A stretch of DNA of 64,000 nt from Rhizomys pruinosus (taxonomy: Eukaryota > Chordata > Mammalia > Rodentia > Spalacidae): the NCBI GenBank assembly GCA_009823505.1, contig VZQC01009601.1:1961147-2025146 (forward strand). The letters are read 5' to 3'. A program made the position numbers and the translations under genes. The first letter of the stretch is position 1. Every line of letters begins with the position of its first letter. Positions 62,804 to 64,000 of the stretch are shown in pieces. Below the pieces are notes generated by a model. The model saw only the letters and a program-made list of their open reading frames with translations, was not told where the DNA came from and made no database searches.

Positions 62804-64000
62804 CAGCTGCTACCAGGTGTGGTGGCATACACCTTTAAAAAAAAAAAAAGGCTTATTTCATAAATAAAATCTGAATGCCACCAGGATGTCAAATACTATA
62901 AAGATACAGTCTCCTCTGAAAAGTATTCAAAATCTCATGGAAAGGCAATTCAGCAAGCATTAGAATGCAGTTAAAACAGAGGCCTATACAAGCATAGTAA
63001 GGCCATGAATGCCTAGGACTGTCTAGAGCAATAGTGACTATAGTGACTATATTACAAGGGTAATGACTTTTCAAACAAGCAAAGAAAGGAAATGATTAAA
63101 AATGAAGTTACTGCTGACAGCACAGGAGGATCAAAATAACCAAAAATATCCAAGTTCTACAAAACTGTTTCAATTTAGTATAAATCTACGAAGAAGCCAA
63201 AAGCACTCAAGTCTTTGGAGGAAACATCCTGAAAGTCTAGGTAGACTTATTTAAATGAAGTTTCAGAACAAATCAAATTAATTCTTTGGATAGGAAAGAA
63301 GAATATAAAGAGTAAGAGAAAAATGGAGAACTACCTCCTTTTGTTGTGTCATTCTGAGCCTGGATGCCATGATGCAATGAATTATGAACAGCAGAAAGAA
63401 GATCTGATGCTTGAACCATCAATTTTTGAGCTTCTGCAACAGCACTGGTCTAGCAAAAAAAATCACCAAAAACATTCTTACATATTCTTTCACTGAAAGA
63501 TATACATTAAATAGGAAAATCCTATAAACAATAACGAAATTAAATATTTACTGCAATGTTATTGGCATTCACAAAGCATTCACTTAATGCAGGATGTCCA
63601 AAATCCAGAAAAAGTATTTTTCTCCCTCAAATCTTTATCTTATACAAACCATTAAAAAAAATACAAAATATTTCTGGAAAATAAAAGATACAATAAACCA
63701 AAAATGGGAAAAATTTTCAGTAATCCTAGGAAGTCATTCACTAAGAGGGGAATAAGAGGGAGGATTATCTAAAACAGCTATTTCTCTATCTACAATAAAC
63801 CTCGACATGTTATAGAATAGGATATAAATTCCAAGTAACTTTGCAAAAAAAAACATTTCCCTGGTACAAAAATACCAAATAAGATCAGAGCCATCAGAAT
63901 TAAGTATCTTGAATCTGCTTCATTAAGGCATTCCATGCGAACATCACCACATTATAGTAAATCTCTTACCTCTTTCTTAGTAAAAGCTATAAGCACTGTG
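17240..64000 (-). CDS. NAA35: NAA35, NatC auxiliary subunit, 14 exons, 5' partial
   Basis: Fourteen exons on the minus strand join in frame to give about 481 C-terminal residues, roughly the last two thirds of the 725-residue human protein. Known role: NAA35 (Mak10 homologue; EGAP in rat) is the large auxiliary subunit of NatC. With catalytic NAA30 and small NAA38 it acetylates N-terminal Met followed by a hydrophobic residue, co-translationally at the ribosome. Diagnostic stretches include [58 protein letters not shown] and the terminus [19 protein letters not shown], nearly identical to human. Coding exons in transcript order: 64000-63970 (partial), 63449-63335, 50845-50667, 49769-49710, 37859-37753, 36741-36675, 35110-35012, 33763-33585, 29216-29080, 27658-27591, 26810-26670, 26352-26230, 19397-19317, 17609-17550. 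All donors are GT and all acceptors AG. The frame is intact, so this is a functional gene and not a pseudogene. Confidence 0.97.
17257..17299 (-). terminator. NAA35: Two AATAAA poly(A) signals of NAA35
   Basis: The + strand reads tttatt at 17257-17262 and 17294-17299, which is AATAAA on the transcript strand. They are the first such hexamers after the stop. Confidence 0.55.
17550..17609 (-). CDS. NAA35: NAA35 terminal coding exon
   Basis: The acceptor ctttatag precedes GTT CCT CCC. The exon encodes [19 protein letters not shown] then TGA (17552-17550). It matches the human C-terminus except V for A in FDFSAHKY. Confidence 0.97.
   Translation of the reverse strand, partial: VPPEFDFSVHKYFPVVKLV
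17697..17908 (-). mobile_element. B2 SINE
   Basis: Reverse-complement B2 without the 18-nt duplication, 88 bp upstream of the last NAA35 coding exon. Confidence 0.92.
18290..18385 (+). mobile_element. B2 SINE, truncated
   Basis: B2 head only. Confidence 0.85.
18545..18699 (-). mobile_element. B2 SINE
   Basis: Reverse-complement B2 lacking part of the tail. Confidence 0.88.
18732..18877 (+). mobile_element. B1 SINE
   Basis: Full-length B1. Confidence 0.93.
18893..19035 (-). mobile_element. B3-type SINE
   Basis: Reverse-complement B3-like text ending ...ggtctttaaggcttggcagcgagcaccctcgcc. Confidence 0.6.
19317..19397 (-). CDS. NAA35: NAA35 exon, [20 protein letters not shown]
   Basis: An 81-bp phase-0 exon of 27 codons ending GHKKESK. 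The acceptor is tgttttag and the donor gtaagt. Confidence 0.96.
19741..19892 (+). mobile_element. Old B1 SINE (PB1-like)
   Basis: Diverged B1 with an (AAAAC)n tail. Confidence 0.85.
19895..20135 (+). mobile_element. B2 SINE, subfamily with 18-nt duplication
   Basis: B2 inserted in the A-rich tail of the preceding B1; carries the doubled ccaattccag / ccagttccag block. Confidence 0.92.
21102..21253 (-). mobile_element. B1 SINE
   Basis: Reverse-complement B1, moderately diverged. Confidence 0.88.
21560..21632 (-). mobile_element. ID/B4-type SINE
   Basis: Reverse-complement ID core (aagcccaggccttgtgcatg...). Confidence 0.65.
21686..21885 (+). mobile_element. B2 SINE
   Basis: Diverged B2 with A-rich tail. 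Confidence 0.87.
22449..22449. other. Single N: assembly join
   Basis: An ambiguous base between a G-rich run and a B2 that begins mid-element at 22451. Confidence 0.8.
22451..22536 (-). mobile_element. B2 SINE truncated at the N
   Basis: Only the head of a reverse-complement B2; the rest is absent at the join. Confidence 0.9.
22650..22712. repeat. (TA)n(CA)n microsatellite
   Basis: Compound dinucleotide run. Confidence 0.9.
23265..23338 (+). mobile_element. B2 SINE fragment
   Basis: About 70 bp of B2 head. Confidence 0.75.
23376..23778 (+). mobile_element. MITE-like dispersed element, copy 2
   Basis: Same family as 6936-7347 (opposite strand) and 50922-51328 (same strand). Confidence 0.75.
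23935..24099. repeat. 33-bp minisatellite, five near-perfect copies
   Basis: Units start at 23935, 23968, 24001, 24034 and 24067 (gaaggccacggctggctaca...). Only one substitution (C to T in the third copy) is seen. The unit is GC-rich with CpG pairs and 33 bp is 11 codons, so all frames stay open across it. Confidence 0.95.
24590..25400 (-). mobile_element. L1 3' UTR-like sequence, minus strand, interrupted by B2
   Basis: Text around 24590-24770 and 25036-25400 resembles rodent L1 3' UTR on the minus strand. The assignment is by style only. Confidence 0.4.
24772..25016 (-). mobile_element. Young B2 SINE with perfect 19-bp target-site duplication
   Basis: Full-length reverse-complement B2 of the 18-nt-duplication subfamily. 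The direct repeat ctcaatttcatgtacttta lies at 24749-24767 and 25017-25035 without mismatch. Confidence 0.96.
25403..25426. repeat. (TA)n microsatellite
   Basis: AT dinucleotide run before a B2. Confidence 0.8.
25430..25625 (-). mobile_element. B2 SINE
   Basis: Diverged reverse-complement B2. Confidence 0.88.
25930..26030 (+). mobile_element. Old B1 SINE (PB1-like)
   Basis: Diverged B1 head. Confidence 0.6.
26230..26352 (-). CDS. NAA35: NAA35 exon, [20 protein letters not shown]
   Basis: A 123-bp phase-0 exon of 41 codons ending [11 protein letters not shown]. The acceptor is gttttag and the donor gtaaga. Human has NPDHE here, as I recall. Confidence 0.96.
26670..26810 (-). CDS. NAA35: NAA35 exon, [20 protein letters not shown]
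   Basis: A 141-bp phase-0 exon of 47 codons ending [12 protein letters not shown]. The acceptor is tcctttag and the donor gtgagc. Confidence 0.96.
27195..27296. repeat. 42-bp tandem duplication
   Basis: ccagtcattgtagagcccac... occurs twice, near 27211 and 27253, with a few mismatches. Confidence 0.8.
27591..27658 (-). CDS. NAA35: NAA35 exon, [20 protein letters not shown]
   Basis: A 68-bp exon (TT completing Val, then 22 codons). The acceptor is aattacag and the donor gtaagt. It encodes [20 protein letters not shown] then FK, apparently identical to human. Confidence 0.95.
27712..27852 (+). mobile_element. B1 SINE
   Basis: Diverged B1, 54 bp upstream (in transcript sense) of a NAA35 exon. 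Confidence 0.82.
28196..28364 (-). mobile_element. B2 SINE
   Basis: Reverse-complement B2. Confidence 0.85.
28598..28664 (-). mobile_element. B1 SINE with large internal deletion
   Basis: The two ends of B1 are joined directly (tttttgagacaa then tctgagtgctgggattaaag). Confidence 0.82.
28690..28795 (+). mobile_element. B1 SINE, diverged
   Basis: B1 running into a GGTA repeat. Confidence 0.75.
28797..29064. repeat. (GGTA)n(GAAA)n(GGGA)n(GGAA)n purine tract
   Basis: About 270 bp of almost pure purine on the + strand, hence pyrimidine in the NAA35 transcript, ending 15 bp from the donor of exon 29080-29216. Confidence 0.95.
29080..29216 (-). CDS. NAA35: NAA35 exon, [11 protein letters not shown] to poly-Lys
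   Basis: The acceptor ctttaag precedes G TAT CTT TCT, and the donor is gtgctg, a poor match to the usual gtaagt or gtgagt. The exon is 137 bp. It encodes [20 protein letters not shown] and ends in the basic run [12 protein letters not shown]. Just past the donor the intron becomes a pyrimidine tract of about 270 nt on the transcript strand, the weakest-looking splice context in the gene. Confidence 0.95.
29316..29380 (-). mobile_element. ID-type SINE remnant
   Basis: Reverse-complement ID core (agggactaaacccagggctt...). Confidence 0.65.
29796..29832. repeat. (TA)n tract
   Basis: AT dinucleotides interrupted by acg. Confidence 0.8.
29938..30095 (-). mobile_element. B1 SINE
   Basis: Full-length reverse-complement B1. 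Confidence 0.93.
30230..31391 (+). mobile_element. L1 3' UTR, plus strand, with poly(A)
   Basis: About 1.16 kb ending in a G-rich stretch (31274-31310), ...gtatgaaatgcacaaagcat and a poly(A) run at 31363-31391. About 455 bp of it (30755-31210) is the inverted counterpart of 2415-2870. No ORF2 is left. Confidence 0.65.
31547..31697 (-). mobile_element. B1 SINE
   Basis: Reverse-complement B1 after a G run. Confidence 0.9.
32321..32479 (+). mobile_element. B1 SINE
   Basis: B1 with a small internal deletion and a long A tail. Confidence 0.92.
33045..33285 (+). mobile_element. B2 SINE, subfamily with 18-nt duplication
   Basis: B2 with poly(A) tail; flanked by aaaaaggacaactg at 33033-33046 and 33282-33296, a probable target-site duplication. 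Confidence 0.92.
33290..33500 (+). mobile_element. B3/B4-type SINE
   Basis: B1-like middle followed by ...gttgtcctctgcatacacat and CA-rich end. It stops 85 bp before the donor end of exon 33585-33763. Confidence 0.55.
33585..33763 (-). CDS. NAA35: NAA35 exon, [20 protein letters not shown]
   Basis: The acceptor tttggtag precedes GCG GAG AAG, and the donor is gtaggc. The exon is 179 bp and splits Trp (TG|G). It encodes [40 protein letters not shown] and [14 protein letters not shown]. The Tyr-rich end is characteristic of the Mak10 family. Confidence 0.96.
33977..34208 (-). mobile_element. B2 SINE
   Basis: Full-length reverse-complement B2. Confidence 0.93.
34362..34458. repeat. GGGGCAGAGA-type minisatellite
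   Basis: Tandem units of about 10-14 bp inside a rearranged B1-like element (34245-34530). Confidence 0.88.
35012..35110 (-). CDS. NAA35: NAA35 exon, [20 protein letters not shown]
   Basis: A 99-bp phase-0 exon of 33 codons ending [10 protein letters not shown]. The acceptor is gttacag and the donor gtaaga. The [11 protein letters not shown] segment is basic and well conserved. Confidence 0.96.
35680..35694. repeat. Poly(T) tract
   Basis: About 18 T bases. Confidence 0.7.
35757..35884 (-). mobile_element. Old B1 SINE
   Basis: Diverged reverse-complement B1. Confidence 0.75.
36137..36178. repeat. (TC)n(CA)n microsatellite
   Basis: Compound dinucleotide repeat. Confidence 0.9.
36675..36741 (-). 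CDS. NAA35: NAA35 exon, [16 protein letters not shown]
   Basis: A 67-bp exon: G completing Lys, then [16 protein letters not shown] and VTHCVR. The acceptor is atcttacag and the donor gtaaga. A B1 SINE on the opposite strand starts 18 bp upstream of the acceptor, so the branch-point region is partly SINE sequence. Confidence 0.95.
36760..36893 (+). mobile_element. B1 SINE next to NAA35 acceptor
   Basis: Full-length B1, antisense to NAA35, starting 18 bp upstream of the acceptor of exon 36675-36741. Confidence 0.93.
37753..37859 (-). CDS. NAA35: NAA35 exon, [17 protein letters not shown]
   Basis: The acceptor ttttttag precedes ACC ACT TTC, and the donor is gtaagc. The exon is 107 bp and splits the Lys codon (AA|G). 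It encodes [20 protein letters not shown] and on to SPPVLSP. The upstream intron (37860-49709) holds the two large L1 copies. Confidence 0.95.
38230..39230. other. NAA35 intron, unclassified repeat-like sequence
   Basis: About 1 kb with the feel of an old mobile element (short G run at 38724-38734, many short broken frames), but I cannot assign it. No NAA35 exon lies here. Confidence 0.3.
39255..39991 (-). mobile_element. L1 copy 1, 5'-truncated, minus strand
   Basis: 3' UTR and the end of ORF2, including a Cys/His motif frame ([19 protein letters not shown]). Collinear with 40041-40735 of copy 2 at roughly 85-90% by eye. It ends abruptly where copy 2's tail begins. Confidence 0.88.
41074..41163. 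repeat. 45-bp in-frame tandem duplication within L1 ORF2
   Basis: Two copies (41074-41118 and 41119-41163) with a few substitutions. 45 bp is 15 codons, so the minus-strand frame continues through both copies. Confidence 0.9.
45093..45230 (+). mobile_element. B1 SINE inside L1 copy 2 5' region
   Basis: Full-length B1 splitting the L1 5' UTR. Confidence 0.92.
46150..46310 (-). mobile_element. B3/B2-type SINE, diverged
   Basis: Ends ...cccactgagtcacccccctggccc. Confidence 0.6.
46851..46995 (-). mobile_element. B1 SINE
   Basis: Full-length reverse-complement B1. Confidence 0.92.
47424..47660 (+). mobile_element. B2 SINE
   Basis: Full B2 with a long A tail. 'aaaacaaccacctttt' before it recurs as 'aaaacaaccacctttc' after it, a target-site duplication. 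Confidence 0.93.
47820..48050 (+). mobile_element. B2 SINE
   Basis: B2 with an (AAAT)n tail. Confidence 0.9.
48060..48345 (-). mobile_element. B3-like SINE, diverged
   Basis: Ends in a degenerate ...ttaactgaactatatattcccagcccc. Confidence 0.5.
48600..48880 (-). mobile_element. B3-like or unclassified SINE
   Basis: GT/CA-rich start and ...tgagccacaaagccatcttt end. Confidence 0.4.
49057..49277 (-). mobile_element. B2 SINE
   Basis: Reverse-complement B2 without the 18-nt duplication. The flanks 'atatgaatttt' and 'atgatctgaattctttt' hint at a degraded duplication. Confidence 0.92.
49357..49425 (+). mobile_element. ID-type SINE
   Basis: ggctagggatatagctcaaa... tRNA-like core. Confidence 0.65.
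49514..49664 (+). mobile_element. B1 SINE
   Basis: Full-length B1 just past the donor of NAA35 exon 49710-49769. Confidence 0.93.
49710..49769 (-). CDS. NAA35: NAA35 exon, [20 protein letters not shown]
   Basis: A 60-bp phase-0 exon of 20 codons. The acceptor is tattag and the donor gtaagt. It appears identical in residues to human. A B1 ends 46 bp beyond the donor. Confidence 0.95.
50237..50460 (+). mobile_element. B2 SINE
   Basis: B2 with A-rich tail. Confidence 0.88.
50667..50845 (-). CDS. NAA35: NAA35 exon, [17 protein letters not shown]
   Basis: The acceptor ttttttag precedes AC CAT CCA, and the donor is gtaagt. The exon is 179 bp. It encodes [20 protein letters not shown], then the helical [15 protein letters not shown] and the end [14 protein letters not shown]. 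One change from my memory of human is YFSRL for YFARL. A MITE-like element (50922-51328) starts 77 bp upstream of the acceptor. Confidence 0.96.
50922..51328 (+). mobile_element. MITE-like dispersed element, copy 3
   Basis: About 407 bp, roughly 90% identical by eye to 23376-23778. It starts 77 bp from the acceptor of NAA35 exon 50667-50845. Confidence 0.78.
51940..52060 (-). mobile_element. B1 SINE, diverged
   Basis: Reverse-complement B1 preceded by poly(T). Confidence 0.82.
52606..52772 (+). mobile_element. B1 SINE, young
   Basis: Near-consensus B1 starting gccgggcgtggtggcgcacg; 'aattttagattca' before and 'aattttagattca' after its tail form a target-site duplication. Confidence 0.94.
52860..53720. 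other. NAA35 intron, nothing recognised
   Basis: No exon, SINE or long frame seen. Confidence 0.5.
53726..53925 (+). mobile_element. B4-type SINE (ID plus B1-like part)
   Basis: ID-like head (gtagcttagttgtagagtgt) followed by diverged B1 text. Confidence 0.65.
54369..54420. repeat. (TTTA)n microsatellite
   Basis: TTTA/TTTG tetranucleotides before a B1. Confidence 0.88.
54415..54820 (-). mobile_element. B1 - B2 - B1 SINE cluster
   Basis: Three reverse-complement SINEs in a row: B1 (54415-54553), truncated B2 (54556-54653), B1 (54661-54820). 'ctgaatttcgattt' and 'cccgaatttcaatttt' flank the second B1 as a target-site duplication. Confidence 0.9.
54990..55835 (+). mobile_element. Old L1 ORF2 fragment, plus strand, with B3 insertion
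   Basis: L1 ORF2-like text at 54990-55090 and 55435-55835 (frame with [17 protein letters not shown] and [11 protein letters not shown]). A B3-type SINE (55095-55340) lies between. Confidence 0.75.
55836..55945 (+). mobile_element. B3/B4-type SINE
   Basis: agggctggggaaatagctca... head. Confidence 0.65.
56083..56208 (+). mobile_element. B1 SINE
   Basis: B1 with small deletions. Confidence 0.82.
56312..56600 (+). mobile_element. B3/B4-type SINE
   Basis: gagaggtagcttagttggta head, B1-like middle and CA-rich end. Confidence 0.65.
57100..57213 (-). mobile_element. B3-type SINE
   Basis: ...ggcttggtagcaagcaccct...gctgagctacctcagtggtcc. Confidence 0.7.
57226..57288. repeat. (CA)n microsatellite
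   Basis: About 31 CA units with two CG interruptions. Confidence 0.95.
57300..57508 (-). mobile_element. B2 SINE
   Basis: Reverse-complement B2. Confidence 0.9.
57517..57656 (-). mobile_element. B1 SINE
   Basis: Reverse-complement B1 adjoining the B2. Confidence 0.92.
57672..57712. repeat. (TA)n tract
   Basis: AT dinucleotide run, repeated after the N at 57970-57981. Confidence 0.85.
57700..58238. repeat. 268-bp direct duplication across an N (assembly artefact)
   Basis: 57700-57968 and 57970-58238 are almost the same sequence in the same order, separated by one N at 57969. The differences are mostly single-base gains and losses. Confidence 0.9.
58200..58290 (+). mobile_element. B1 SINE with deletion
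   Basis: B1 head joined to B1 tail. Confidence 0.78.
58290..58655 (+). mobile_element. Dispersed repeat, probable rodent interspersed element
   Basis: Contains catgtcctgggatcccagac and ends ...tttggcacagcaataagaaa...actaatat. Its end resembles the end of the MITE-like family at 6936-7347. I cannot name the family with certainty. Confidence 0.5.
58656..59770. other. NAA35 intron, little recognised
   Basis: A possible B1 remnant near 59023-59100. A minus-strand frame of about 70 codons at 59220-59430 has AG/GT-like ends but does not fit NAA35. Confidence 0.4.
59783..59990 (+). mobile_element. B2 SINE
   Basis: B2 with A-rich tail. Confidence 0.88.
60007..60802 (+). mobile_element. B2 SINE split by an insertion
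   Basis: The B2 head and middle (60007-60114) stop at ...acaggggatcc, and the rest of the same B2 resumes at about 60686 (aatcgaaagccctcttacag...) and runs to the tail. Confidence 0.8.
60115..60685 (+). mobile_element. Probable solo LTR (about 571 bp)
   Basis: The insertion begins TGTAGG and ends ...CTACCCCG, an imperfect terminal inverted repeat. It is flanked by gatcc and aatcg, perhaps a worn 5-bp target duplication, and contains a TATA-like cctatatagctgg at about 60300. No internal retroviral genes are present. Confidence 0.5.
60936..61082 (+). mobile_element. B1 SINE
   Basis: Full-length B1 leading into a GGAA repeat. Confidence 0.9.
61083..61143. repeat. (GGAA)n microsatellite
   Basis: About 15 GGAA units grown from the B1 tail. 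Confidence 0.95.
61600..61690 (-). mobile_element. ID/B4-type SINE
   Basis: Reverse complement of the ID core ending ...gatctgcttctccagaccct. Confidence 0.6.
61850..62630. other. NAA35 intron, nothing recognised
   Basis: The open frame at 61969-62262 has no recognisable domain and no splice logic tying it to NAA35. Confidence 0.4.
62633..62633. other. Single N: assembly join
   Basis: An ambiguous base just before a poly(C) run (62656-62666); a B1-like fragment follows. Confidence 0.75.
62660..62860 (+). mobile_element. B1 fragments separated by long poly(A)
   Basis: B1-like text at 62660-62740, poly(A) at 62741-62802 and a truncated B1 head at 62803-62850. Confidence 0.65.
63335..63449 (-). 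CDS. NAA35: NAA35 exon, [14 protein letters not shown]
   Basis: The acceptor tttgctag precedes ACC AGT GCT, and the donor is gtagtt. The exon is 115 bp and leaves one base (G) for the Asp of DHPIMM in the next exon, 12.5 kb away. It encodes [18 protein letters not shown] then [20 protein letters not shown], which differs from human at two conservative positions (A to S, I to V). Confidence 0.95.
63970..64000 (-). CDS. NAA35: NAA35 exon, cut by window edge
   Basis: Encodes [10 protein letters not shown] before the donor gtaagag. It matches the human stretch ending [13 protein letters not shown]. The rest of the exon lies beyond the window. Confidence 0.9.

Noticed and set aside
1..64000. A novel defence, mobile or biosynthetic system
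   Set aside because: Apart from GOLM1 and NAA35, the window holds only known types of rodent repeats and intron sequence as far as I can tell.

Overview
This window is nuclear DNA from a muroid-type rodent. It is dense in B1, B2, B3 and ID SINEs and in rodent-style L1 elements, and its two genes have small exons in large introns with GT-AG junctions. I cannot name the species. The young B2 and L1 copies do not look like the mouse sequences I remember. Three single N bases (22449, 57969, 62633) mark assembly joins.

Two protein genes converge tail to tail. GOLM1 (Golgi membrane protein 1, GP73) is on the + strand; its last four coding exons lie at 6525-13148, and about 6.5 kb of upstream intron fills the start of the window. 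NAA35 (auxiliary subunit of the NatC N-terminal acetyltransferase) is on the - strand. Fourteen consecutive coding exons run from the right edge (64000) down to the stop codon at 17550 and give about 481 C-terminal residues. Every exon boundary keeps frame, so no internal exon is missing. GOLM1 next to NAA35 in this orientation matches the human 9q21.33 order. The stop codons are 4.4 kb apart, and the gap holds both 3' UTRs and several SINEs.

Layout: 1-6524, GOLM1 intron with an old, much-interrupted minus-strand L1; 6525-13148, GOLM1 3' exons; 13149-17549, the two 3' ends; 17550-38000, twelve NAA35 exons with SINE-filled introns, two plus-strand L1 3' ends and minisatellites; 38-49.7 kb, a large NAA35 intron holding two L1 copies head to tail (39.25-45.5 kb) and older L1 debris; 49.7-50.85 kb, two NAA35 exons; 50.9-63.3 kb, the largest intron, with SINEs, a MITE-like element, a probable solo LTR and an assembly duplication; 63.3-64 kb, two more NAA35 exons.

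I found no CRISPR array, operon, tRNA or rRNA gene, and nothing I would call a new biological system. The observations most worth checking are a divergent, apparently extended GOLM1 C-terminus, a NAA35 splice donor followed by about 270 nt of almost pure pyrimidine through which the reading frame stays open, a B1 element 18 bp from a NAA35 acceptor, and a 268-bp duplication across an N that looks like an assembly artefact. Repeat family names are from memory, and SINE boundaries are good to roughly 10 bp.
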